Origin: Gp6-AA40 sp963723495
Lineage (GTDB): Bacteria > Acidobacteriota > Vicinamibacteria > Vicinamibacterales > UBA2999
Length of the DNA stretch: 64,000 nt
Direction: 5' to 3'
Assembly: GCA_963723495.1 (NCBI GenBank)
Contig: CAVRQR010000002.1
Coordinates: forward strand, 1 to 64,000
The notes beneath the pieces are model-generated. The model was not told the origin of the DNA and did not search any database. It was given only the letters and a program-made list of their open reading frames with translations. The stretch's first letter is position 1; the number at the start of each line of letters is the position of its first letter. Of this stretch, positions 9,179-18,429 are shown piece after piece. A program made the position numbers and the translations under genes.

Positions 9179-12063
9179 TCAGACCACAGTCAGCGCGGAC
9201 GGACGAACGCGCCCAATCAACTCCTGCACCACAAACCGTTGCCCGTCAGGCGTGACGTCATAGCGTCTGCCCGGACAGGAAGCCGAGGTCGCGAACGTTC
9301 ATCTCGAACAGCGGGGCGGGTGTGCCTGACTAAACGCCGGACCAACCGTGGTCGGCACGACCATCAGGCGTCGATCGGCCGACACATAAAACAACTCGCG
9401 GCCGTCCCCCGCCAGCGCGGCTCGGCGCCTCCGCCCCTCGACACGAGCCGTTTGCCCTGACTGTCGGGAAACCCCTGCACATACACTTCAAAAGCCCCGG
9501 ATTCATCGCACGCGTAGGCGAGCCAGCGGCCGTCAGGCGAGACCGCGCCTTGTATCTCGTGGAATGGTGTCCGCACCAAGGGTTTCGATTGACGGTCCGC
9601 CAGTGACAGGACCCAGAGATCGTAACCATTGCGTTGATCCACGATCCCTTGATCGAGGTTGTTGTTGGTGTAGAACAGGATGAAACGGCCGTCGGGTGAC
9701 CAATCGGTCGGCGTGGAGCCGTCAACGTTCGAGACCAGTTCGTCGGAGCCCGACCCGGTGGTCGGCTTGCGGTACATCTGGCCCAACGTACCGTTCCGGG
9801 GTGCGGCGAAAACAACCTCTTTGCCGTCGGGAGACCAATCCCGGACCGCGCACTCGCCGAGTCGAACGTGAATCGCATCGGCGTGCCCCGCTTAACGTCA
9901 TAGAGCCACAGGTCCGTGCCCGTCTGCGGCAGAGCCCTCGACAACGCCAGCATCGTTCCATCGCGGGACAGTGATGGCGCGGACGCGCCAGTGACGTCGA
10001 TGAGCCCAGTACCCGGCCAGTCCCAATCCCGCCAGACCAAGCGCGTTTCTTCGGCTCGTGTGGCCCCGTACGCCAGTGTCCCGGTCGTCGAGGTGGACAA
10101 CGCCGATACGGAACCACGGAACTGGACCCCACCTCGGGTGCGGTCAGAGGAACGGGATCGCCGACCAACCGCGCATCGCGGCCCTCAGTCCGCTGCGCCA
10201 GCAGGGTGCCGCGTTTAGCAGGAGTACCGGTTCCGCGTAGTGCGCCTCTGCATCGGCGCGCAGGAGCAAACGGGGTTCCCCGCCGTCGAGCGAGCCGACC
10301 CAGGTTTCCGCCTCGCCACCGCCGACCGCGCCGCCAACACCGAAGAGAAAATGGCGGCCGTCAGGCAAAACTGCGGCGAGAAATGCCCTCGCTGTCCGCT
10401 CGCTCGATCGATGCGCGTGACGCCCTGGCTGCCGTGCGAAGCGCCGACCTGTACGCTCCGCAAACCCTCATTGCGCGGCCCCGACGCGAAAACGATCGTG
10501 TTGTCGCGGTTCCAGCTGCCGCTGCCAAAATATCCCGGCGCATCGGTGACGATCTGCGGCGTGCCGACCGCGGCATCCACCATTTTCAGTTTCCCGCGTG
10601 CAAAGAACGCGAGAGACCGACTGTCTGGTGACCAGAACGGCGCCTGCGCGCCGTCGGTCCCAGACAGCGGATGCGCGCTCGTCTCGGCGAGCGGCCGCGT
10701 CCAGAGCTGTTGCCGGCCATCTGCTGACAAGGCGACGAACGCCAGGACCCGACCGTCGGGCGACAGCGCGAGCCATGGCAGCCCGACCGGTGTGCCCAGC
10801 GTCGCAAGCGTCGCGCCTTCAGGAAGAGCGATCGCGAATGTCAACGGGTCGGACCGAACCGGCGCAGGCCGCCAGAATCGTCCGATCACTCCGACCGCGG
10901 CGACGAGCACGATGAGCACGAGACAAGCGTCAGCCACCAGCGGGCTGAAGTGCCGGCCGATGCCGCGTCCCTCGCCGGACCCGGGGCTGCTTCCGCCGTC
11001 CACTTCAGCTCGCGCATCACGTCACTCGCGGCTTGCCATCGTTCGTCTGGATCCTTCGCCAGACACCGACGGAGGATGTGATCGACGAGTGGCGACGCCA
11101 GTGGCTGAACGGTGGACACGGGTGCTGGATCGTCCTTGAGAATCGCGGCGATGAGGCTCGCTTGTGTGCTGCCAGCGAAGGCCTTTCTCCCCGTCAACAT
11201 CTCGTACACAACCGAACCGAACGCAAAGATGTCGGTTCGCGCGTCCACCAGGCGGCCCTCCAACTGTTCGGGCGCCATGTACTGGAATGTGCTGAGGATC
11301 GTGCCCTGCGCGGTCAAGCCGGCGTCGTCGTCGGCATCATCGACGCACCTGCGACGGTGACAGAACCGGTCGCTTTTGCGAGCCCGAAGTCGAGGAGCAT
11401 CGCGCCGGTCCGGGTCAGCATGATGTTGCCGGGCTTAAGATCCCGGTGCACGATCCCGGCGCGATGGGCCGTCGCCAGTGCATCCGCCATCTGCTCCGCA
11501 TACTGAAGCGCCTGTTCGGGCGGCAACGCGCCGTTCTTCAAACGCTGTTCGAGTGTCTCGCCTTCGAGAGTACTGCATGACGAGATACGCGATCGCCCGG
11601 CCTGAGCCTGTCGAAAGGGCCTGCTCGCCGACGTGGTACAAGGTGCAGATGTGCGGATGATCGAGCTGCGAGATGGCACGCGCTTCACGATCGAAGCGCT
11701 CGCGGAACTGCAGGTCGGAGGCAAGCTTGCGGGCAGGACTTTGATCGCGACAACCCGATCCAGGCGCGTATCGCACGCGCGATAGACTTCGCCCATCCCG
11801 CCGGCGGCGAGGAAGCGTTCGATGCGATACGGACCAAAAACATACTCGCTCGAGCGAGCGCACCCCCGTCACCAGTCGTGCCGCCGCGGCGGCCGCCCAC
11901 GGCTCGCCGTCATCGGCATCGACGTGATTCACCAACAAGGACGAGATTCGCGGTACAGCTCGCCATCACCTCGGCAGGCGTCGCGTACGAAAGCCTCGCG
12001 TTCGGCTGGATCGCGCTGCACTGCCTTCTGGAAGAGTTCTTCAATCTGGTGCCAGCGGTCCAC
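9179..12063 (-). CDS. Membrane Ser/Thr protein kinase with TolB/WD40 propeller, frameshifted
   Basis: The likely start is GTG at 12063 (VDRWHQIEELFQKAVQRDPAE), inside the end of the upstream sigma gene (23-nt overlap), so sigma and kinase are one transcription unit. The leader (ELYRE, then SLLVNHVDADD after a break near 11945) precedes the kinase motifs: MGEVYRACDTRLDRVVAIKVLP, HPHICTLYHVGEQ, GIVHRDLKPGNIM, LLDFGLAKATG and MAPEQLEGRLVDARTDIFAFG. A membrane span near 10930-10890 leads to a propeller with repeated S-P-D-G-R and Y-D-V motifs, ending TPDGQRFVVQELIGR. Breaks lie near 11945, 11790, 11560, 11320, 11000, 10370, 10150, 9870 and 9400. Full length is about 960 codons. The C-terminus is uncertain by a few codons. 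Confidence 0.82.
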
Positions 12064-12658
12064 TGTCGGCTCTCCCGGCGCCACCCAGCTCGCGGCGCAG
12101 CCACGCGCGGGCGAAATTCCAGTCCCGGATCACCGTGTTCGGCGCGACGCGCAGGACTTCGGCGACTTCTTTCACCGTCAGTCCGCCGAAGAAGCGCATC
12201 TCAAAGACTAGACTCTTTCGCTCGTCGGCTGCCGCCAGCCGCTGCAGCGCGAGATCGACGGCAACAATCTGCTCGACCTGCTGCGACGATAGCACCACGG
12301 CGGCGTCGATCGGAATGTGAACGGCGCCGCCGCCGCGTTTCTGGCGCCGGCGCTCGCGCGCGTGGTCGACGAGCACGTGCCGCATCACCTGCGAGGCGAC
12401 GGCGAAGAAGTGAGCGCGATTCTGCCACGGGACGTTGCTGCCCGGGCTGCCCGGCAGCAGCCGGAGGAAGGCTTCCTGGACTAGCGAGGAAGGCTGCATC
12501 GGATGGTGCGGGCCTTCCCGCCCGATATGACGACGCGCCACACGATCCAATTCGGTGCGAACGAGCGGCAGGAGCCGATCCAGCGCTGAACGGTCCCCTT
12601 CACGCCAGCCTGCCAGCAGCCGCGTGATCCCGCCGGCCTGGGCCCGGATGACCATCAC
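12041..12658 (-). CDS. ECF sigma factor, TIGR02999-like
   Basis: Intact 205-residue sigma factor. Region 2 carries LAGWREGDRSALDRLLPLV and SLVQEAFLRLLPGSPGSNV; W-Q-N-R-A-H-F-F-A-V-A-S is the family's signature stretch before the VLVDHARERRRQKRGGG basic linker. Region 4 is EMRFFGGLTVKEVAEVLRVA followed by NTVIRDWNFARAWLRREL. It overlaps the downstream kinase start by 23 nt. In this phylum such sigma-kinase pairs are thought to signal together, the kinase perhaps acting in place of an anti-sigma factor; no anti-sigma gene is seen. It is divergent from the cytochrome gene at 12760, leaving about 100 nt for both promoters. Confidence 0.88.
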   Translation of the reverse strand: MMVIRAQAGGITRLLAGWREGDRSALDRLLPLVRTELDRVARRHIGREGPHHPMQPSSLVQEAFLRLLPGSPGSNVPWQNRAHFFAVASQVMRHVLVDHARERRRQKRGGGAVHIPIDAAVVLSSQQVEQIVAVDLALQRLAAADERKSLVFEMRFFGGLTVKEVAEVLRVAPNTVIRDWNFARAWLRRELGGAGRADSGPLAPD

Positions 12659-12759
12659 GGTTTCACACGATTCGACAGGAGGATAGCAGAAAAATTCACC
12701 GCGACCGTGGTGTCCCGGGGCCGGAAATGTCGCTGCAGGAGAGTGAAGGAGTTGCCACG

Positions 12760-14338
12760 ATGGCTGAAGGCTTCACGCATTCTCCGTGGTGTCGGCGCTG
12801 CTCCTGACGATCGGCCTCTGTCGCCAGCGCGCAGCAGCCGCACGGCGCCGCCGCGATTCCGCGCACCTGGGACGATGGAGAAGTCGCGCGCCACCAGGTT
12901 CCTCTCGCCGACGCTGCGGCGTCGCCCAAGCACGTGTCGGCCGACGACTACTACCGAATGCCGGTGCGGCCAATCTACAAGAGCTACCCGGTGTACGCGC
13001 CCGGACGCGAGCCGGCCGGTTATATCGGGTGGCTGAAGGAGCAGGAGCCCGTCATTCTCTGGGACGACTAGGGCATGCGCCGCCGCTTCAGTCGGAGACC
13101 GATTGGATCCGGGCCGGCGAAATCGTGTTCGATGCGTCGCCGGGTTCGAATCGGTTCTTCCGCATGGAGGATGTCAGGAACTCGGTTTGGTACGAGAAGA
13201 CCGGCGCGCGTGTTTCAAAGGACGGCGTGCTGCCGTCTCTCCAATACGTCGTCAAAGCCAAAGGCGTCGTCGAGGTCCACACGCTGGGATGCGCGAGCTG
13301 CCACACGCGGGTCATGCCCGACGGTAGCATCCTCAAGGGCGCGCAGAGCAACAGCCCATTCAGCGGCAAGCCGTGTACGGTATGCGCGCCGCTCTTGCCG
13401 CGTCACACGACGGCGCAGACACGGCGCAAGTTCGTGAGCTCTTCAAGTCGCTTCACAGCGCGCCATGGGTACGGCTGGATCCCGAAGCTCGGCTCGACAC
13501 AATGTCGGTTGCGGAGATCGCCGATGTTCTCGACGCCGTTCCGCCCGGTGCGAGCCTGCGGCAAGGCACGAATACGTTTCTGCCGATGCAGGTGCCCGAT
13601 TTGATTGGCGTCAAAGATCGGCGCTATCTCGATCACACGGGCCTCGAGCGGCACCGCGGCGTCGGCGACTTCATGCGATACGCCGCCATGAACCAGGGGC
13701 TGGACGTGCTGGCCAGTTACGGCGGATTCGTGCCGGCCGAAGTTCAGCGGCAACCTGCCGCACAAACTCGTTTCCGTTACAGCGACGAGCAACTGTATGC
13801 GCTGACGCTCTACGTGTATTCGCTTAAGCCGCCGCCGAATCCGAACGTGTTTGACGCGCTGGCCGAGCGCGGACAGAAGATCTTCGAGCGCGAAGGCTGC
13901 GCGATGTGTCACACGCCGCCGCTCTACACCAACAACAAGCTGACGCCTGCGGCCGGATTCGAGGTCCCGCCGGAGCACCTGAAGATGTTCGACATCCTCC
14001 GCGTGCCGGTTGGAACCGACTCGACGCTCGCGCGGCGGACCCGACGCGGCACGGGCTACTACAAGGTGCCGTCGCTCAAGGGCGTCTGGTATCGCGAGAT
14101 GTTCCCGCACGACGGTTCGTGTGCGATGCTCGAGGACTGGTTCGACCCGGCCCGATTGCGCGACGACTATGCGCCGACCGGTTTCAAGGGATATGGCATC
14201 GAAAAACGGGCTGTCCCGGGCCACGAGTTCGGACTCCGTCTTCCGCAGGAGGAGAAGCGAGCGCTGATTGCGTTCCTGAAGACGCTGTGCACAGACCGCT
14301 TGGGCACACCAGGTCTTGGCAGTAAGTCGCGCCATTGA
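12760..14338 (+). CDS. Secreted di-heme cytochrome c, frameshifted
   Basis: ATG at 12760 with AAGGAG about 9 nt upstream, then a signal peptide split by an indel near 12780 (VVSALLLTIGLCRQRAAA). The first c-heme motif is CASCH (codons at 13290-13304), the second CAMCH (13898-13912) in EREGCAMCHTPPLYTNNKLTP. The last half (FDILRVPVGTDSTLARRTRR, GYYKVPSLKGVWYREMFPHD, then GFKGYGIEKRAVPGHEFG) resembles di-heme peroxidase/MauG-like electron carriers of Acidobacteria, though I cannot assign an enzyme. Breaks occur near 12780, 13068 (an in-frame TAG) and 13378. Likely periplasmic electron transfer. A strong terminator follows directly. Confidence 0.78.
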
Positions 14339-14356
14339 ATGAGCGTGTAAGTAAAA

Positions 14357-14379
14357 AGGCCCGCGAGAGTCGCGGGCCT
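14357..14379. terminator. Intrinsic hairpin terminator, probably bidirectional
   Basis: A perfect 10-bp stem (AGGCCCGCGA / TCGCGGGCCT) with a GAG loop, 18 nt past the cytochrome stop. It is flanked by an A-tract on the left (GTAAAAA) and GTTAAGTTT on the right, so it could stop transcription from either side. It lies between convergent genes. Confidence 0.85.
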
Positions 14380-14387
14380 GTTAAGTT

Positions 14388-14430
14388 TGGGAATTGCGGG
14401 GGCTCGCAACCATCTGAATTTGGAGTTCGC
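14388..14430 (+). repeat. Dispersed intergenic repeat, copy 3; rest of the gap is empty
   Basis: Core GGGAATTGCGGGGGCTCGCA followed by ACCATCTGAATTTGGAG, matching copies at about 9021 and 2826. From here to 14672 I see no supported gene, only short frames without recognisable domains. Confidence 0.5.
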
Positions 14431-14672
14431 GTCGGCGGCTGCCTGACCGAGGGACAACGCTCGAATGGTGCAACACGACGTCTGGGCTCACACTGTGCGC
14501 TCAGATTCAATCGACCGTATGGAGGTTGCCGCTGCATCGCGTCGTTGGACGGAGTGAAATGCACCGTACCTATACTGCGAAGTGAGGTCGGAATGAATCG
14601 ACAGCACTCCCGCCCGCCCGAGGTCGTGATTCCACTCGAGCCACACACGTCCGGACAAATCCGGCGCGTTGT

Positions 14673-15194
14673 TCAGGCGCGGCTCGATGTCGCAGGTGGA
14701 CGGACGACCCCCGAGATGCGGAGCTCTTTCAGACTGGCTATGACGTGCCGACGCGATAGATCCGGGACGATCTGAAGCTCGACATCGGTCGCTCCGTTGA
14801 GATCGACGTTATAGTCCTCCACCTCTCGTGTTGCGCCCGACGGGCTGAAGAAGAATTGCTGACGAACGATCGTCGCATAGGTAAGTCCACGGTCTGAAGA
14901 CCATCGCAACGTGAACTCTTGGAGGCGCTCCTGCTCCGCGTCCTCGAAGACCAGGTGGATCAGTCTGATGGCTTGCGGATTGTCGAAGACCAACCGGATG
15001 CGCTGCTCGCCTGGCCCCGACGCTCGCCAGCCGGTGCCGCGATTCCCGATCAGCGCCGAATCGATCGGGTACTGGCGATCCTCGGACGTGAGTTCAATCT
15101 GGGCAACGTCCTGCATGGCCAGCCACTCCGGTGTTGTGTTCGGCTGTGCGAGTTCGACCAGCCGCTTGCGAATCATCGTAACCTCTTGTCTCAT
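14673..15194 (-). CDS. Small galactose-binding-fold (F5/8 type C-like) protein
   Basis: The ATG at 15194 overlaps the stop of the maltokinase gene by ATGA, which fixes the start (MRQEVTMIRKRLVELAQP). About 173 residues, without a signal peptide. The body reads as a jelly-roll carbohydrate-binding domain: DRQYPIDSALIGNRGTGWRA, RIRLVFDNPQAIRLIHLVFE, then RTQEFTLRWS-type strands and VELQIVPDLSRRHVIASLKE, ending LRISGV. In discoidin-like domains the pattern 'F-D-x-P-Q-x-I-x-x-I-x-L-x-F' is typical. As the last gene of glgE-treS-mak it may bind glucan or trehalose, but that is inference. I know no named family for it. Confidence 0.7.
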   Translation of the reverse strand: MRQEVTMIRKRLVELAQPNTTPEWLAMQDVAQIELTSEDRQYPIDSALIGNRGTGWRASGPGEQRIRLVFDNPQAIRLIHLVFEDAEQERLQEFTLRWSSDRGLTYATIVRQQFFFSPSGATREVEDYNVDLNGATDVELQIVPDLSRRHVIASLKELRISGVVRPPATSSRA

Positions 15195-16694
15195 GCATCC
15201 TGCGCGTCCAGGGTGCGCAGGATGCCCCGGAGCGGAATGTGTGCCCACGACGGCCGGTTGTTGACCTCGTACTCGAGCTCGTAGAGCGCCTTTTCGAGCT
15301 CGAAGAATGACAGCCACTGTGCGATCGCGGTTCGATCGGCTGGGATCGACAGCAGTCCGCGCGCTCCCGCCGATTGGAGGTAACCGTCGAGGAAGCACTC
15401 GCGGAGGCCAGGCGGCGTCCGGAGGCGATCGGCGGTGTCCGTCCCATGGTCGGACGACGTCTCGATCGCATACTCGAACGAACGGAGCATGCCAGCGACG
15501 TCTTTCAGCGCACAGTGTTTCTGTCGCCGATGGGCCATGGGTGTGGCCGGCTCGCCCTCGAAGTCGATGATGACGAACCCGGAGGGCGTCTTCAATGTCT
15601 GGCCGAGATGGTAATCGCCGTGAATCCGTATCTTGTGGAACCTAGCCGCCCCGCGGCCAGCGGCAGATGCAATCGACCGGGTGAGCTGGGACTTCGACAG
15701 GAGTGACGCGCCGAGACGTCGGGTCTCGTCGGGCCAAGTTCGAAGCCGCGACTCTGTCAGTGCGCAGGCTCGAGAGACACGATCCAGCAACTGACGCGCA
15801 CCACGCGTCAATGTCACTCGGCTGAACGGGCTCGGGCCGGAACAGCTCGGAGGAGTGGTCCGACTCGAGTGCGGCATGGAAGTCGGCAGTGATCGCACCT
15901 AGTCGTATCATGTCGGGCGCCAACTGGGGTGGCGGCATCCCCGTGCGTCTGTGCTCACCGAGCGCCGAGAGGACGTAGCCCCAGCCATCCCCCTGATTGT
16001 TGACCCACGTCTGCAGCACGCCTAGCGTCGCCGACTCGCCGCTCGGCGGGATGTAGGTCAGCGACCCTTCAAGTGCGGGCATGGCGCGAAACGCCGTGCG
16101 GGACGTCAGGAAACGGCCGACCTCCAGCTCCGGGTTTTCCCCTGGTTCCAGACGGCGGAATAGCTTGAAGACGAGCATCGAACCCACGCGCAACGAGGTA
16201 TTGCTCTGTTCGCTGCCGAGGACCTCGACTGTCGGATCGGCGTTGGCGAGCACATGTCGGGCCGCCTCGCCGATGTCTGCGTAGCGGAGGATCCCGCCGC
16301 GACGCGTGGGAATCGGGCCGTCCTCGGTGAAACCGCGAAGAAGCGCGGGGGCCGCCGCGGGGTCAGTCGCGGCTTCCACAATCCAGTCGCCGTCCGGATG
16401 TGCGAGGCGACCGAGAGAGGGAAAGCCGAGCGCGTCCGGCCGGCGCGACAACAGCAGAGCGTAGCGCTCGCGCAGGGCGTCGGAGTACGACACGCCTGCA
16501 ATGACGGCAACCATCTCCGCGTTGGGGTCTGGCAGGTCCGCCGAGTCCTCGACTTCGCAGCTCACAATGGTCTTGGCCTTGCCACCGAACCAGCGCTGAC
16601 GGACCAGAAAGGCGGGCAGCAGCCCGGGGAGGGAGTCGAGCATGTGCGTCAGGTGTGACATCTCAGCGAGCAGACTGTTTCGAGCCGAGCGCAA
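15191..16694 (-). CDS. mak: Maltokinase, frameshifted
   Basis: Phosphorylates maltose to maltose-1-phosphate with ATP, feeding GlgE. The N-terminal cap domain shows LPAFLVRQRWFGGKAK, a hallmark of maltokinases. The C-terminal phosphotransferase lobe shows KIRIHGDYHLGQTLKT (catalytic Asp) and VIIDFEGEP (metal-binding Asp). One frame break near 15800 separates the halves; joined, about 500 residues, normal for the family. The start may be TTG at 16694 or, equally likely, ATG at 16661 (MSHLTHMLDSLPG). It lies 27 nt after treS and overlaps the galactose-binding-like gene downstream. In many bacteria Mak is fused to TreS; here they are separate. Confidence 0.88.
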
Positions 16695-16721
16695 GAGTGT
16701 GGCGGTCGAGTGAGGTTGTCC

Positions 16722-18383
16722 TTACAGGCGCCTGAGTCTGAACCAGTAAAAGTCGTACGGTCCCATCGTCAGCAGGTACGGCAGCTCACCGATGCGCGGA
16801 AACACGCTCTTGCCGAACATCTCGATCGGCAGCGCTCCAGCGAGAGAACGCAGGTCGAGCTGCACGGCCTGGGCGCTGTTCGAGAGATTGCAGACGACGA
16901 GTACCTGTTCCTTGCCGAGCGTCCGGAGAAACGCCAGCACGCGATGGTTGGCCGCCTTCAGAAACGTCGTAGAACCGCGGCTGAACACGCGCGTCGACTG
17001 TCGGACGTTGATCAGGCGGCGCATCCAGTTCAGCAGGGAGTGGTCCGTACGCTTCTGCGACTCGACATTGACGGCCTGATACCCGAAGAGCGGATTCGAA
17101 ATGAGCGGCTGCGCCAGTTGCTCCGGATCGGCCGACGAGAAGCCGGCGTTCCACCCGCCGCTCCACTGCATCGGCGTCCGCACACCATTGCGATCGCCCA
17201 GATAGACATTGTCACCCATGCCGATCTCGTCGCCGTAATAGATGATGGGACTGCCCGGCAGCGACATGAGCAGCCCGTTCATCAATTCGATGCGCCGCCG
17301 GTCGCCCTCGAGCAGCGGTGCGAGCCGTCGGCGGATGCCGACGTTGATGCGGGCCACCGGGTCGCGGGCGTATTCGTCGTACATGTAGTCGCGCTCGATG
17401 TCGGTGACCATCTCGAGCGTCAGCTCGTCGTGATTGCGGAGGAAGATGCCCCACTGGCACGTGTCGGGAATGTCCGGCGTGCGTTCGACGATCTCCACCA
17501 GCGGCTTCCGATCCTCGAGCCGCACGGCCATGAAGATGCGCGGCATCAGGGGAAAATGGAAGGCCATGTGGAACTCATCACCATCGCCGAAGTAATGCCG
17601 TACGTCCTCGGGCCACTGGTTGGCTTCGGCGAGCAACATCCGGTCCGTGAAGTGCTCGTTGAGCCGCGTGCGGAGGAACTTCAGCACAGCGTGGGTCTCC
17701 GGCAGGTTCTCACAGGACGTGCCCTCACGCTCGATCAGGTACGGCACGGCGTCGACGCGGAACCCGTCCACCCCGAGGTCGAGCCAGAACTTCATCACGT
17801 TCCACATTTCCTCACGGACCACGGGGTTGTCGTAGTTCAGGTCGGGCTGATGACTGAAGAACCGGTGCCAGTAGTACTGCTTGGACTCGGGATCCCAGGC
17901 CCAGTTGGATCGCTCGGTATCGACGAAGATGATGCGGACTCCGGCGTAGCGGTCGTCCGAATCGCTCCAGACGTACCAGTCTCGCCGCGGGTCGTCGCGG
18001 GATCGGCGCGCCTCCTTGAACCATGTGTGTTGATCGGAGGTGTGATTGAGCACCAGCTCGGTGATCACGCGCAGTCCGCGTGCGTGGGCGGCGTCGAGAA
18101 ACTCGGCGAAGTCGTCGAGTGTCCCGTAGCTCGGGTGAATGCTGCAGTAGTCCGCGATGTCGTAGCCGTCGTCCCGAAACGGCGACGGGTACATGGGCAG
18201 AAGCCACAGGCAATCGACGCCCAGGTCCCTGAGGTAGTTCAGCTTGCCCGTCAGCCCCTTGAAGTCGCCGACGCCGTCTCCGTTGCTGTCGGCAAAGGTC
18301 TTGACGTGCAGTTGATAGATCACCGCGTCCTTGTACCAGAGCGGATCGACGGCACTCGGGCGTGGCGTGGGCGAGCCGTTCAT
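16722..18383 (-). CDS. treS: Trehalose synthase (maltose alpha-D-glucosyltransferase)
   Basis: Intact 553-residue GH13 enzyme that interconverts trehalose and maltose. Motifs in order: WYKDAVIYQLHVKTFADSNG, WLLPMYPSPFRDDGYDIADY, ELVLNHTSDQHTWFKEAR, FWLDLGVDGFRVDAVPYL (nucleophile Asp), MLLAEANQWPEDV (acid/base Glu) and FLRNHDELTLEM (transition-state Asp). A C-terminal beta domain ends PYDFYWFRLRRL. It starts 46 nt after glgE and ends 27 nt before mak, consistent with one operon for the TreS-Mak-GlgE route from trehalose to alpha-1,4-glucan. Confidence 0.95.
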   Translation of the reverse strand: MNGSPTPRPSAVDPLWYKDAVIYQLHVKTFADSNGDGVGDFKGLTGKLNYLRDLGVDCLWLLPMYPSPFRDDGYDIADYCSIHPSYGTLDDFAEFLDAAHARGLRVITELVLNHTSDQHTWFKEARRSRDDPRRDWYVWSDSDDRYAGVRIIFVDTERSNWAWDPESKQYYWHRFFSHQPDLNYDNPVVREEMWNVMKFWLDLGVDGFRVDAVPYLIEREGTSCENLPETHAVLKFLRTRLNEHFTDRMLLAEANQWPEDVRHYFGDGDEFHMAFHFPLMPRIFMAVRLEDRKPLVEIVERTPDIPDTCQWGIFLRNHDELTLEMVTDIERDYMYDEYARDPVARINVGIRRRLAPLLEGDRRRIELMNGLLMSLPGSPIIYYGDEIGMGDNVYLGDRNGVRTPMQWSGGWNAGFSSADPEQLAQPLISNPLFGYQAVNVESQKRTDHSLLNWMRRLINVRQSTRVFSRGSTTFLKAANHRVLAFLRTLGKEQVLVVCNLSNSAQAVQLDLRSLAGALPIEMFGKSVFPRIGELPYLLTMGPYDFYWFRLRRL

Positions 18384-18429
18384 AAGCCGCGTTCGTCGCT
18401 AGCACCCATTGTGGAGCGGGTTGGCTGCC

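Noticed and set aside
13140..13165. GGTTCGAATC string resembling a tRNA T-arm
   Set aside because: It is in frame within the cytochrome gene (SPGSNRFF) and has no tRNA context.
17812..18405. Minus-strand frame beside treS
   Set aside because: It is only an out-of-frame copy of treS codons (Arg/Ala-rich) overlapping the intact gene.
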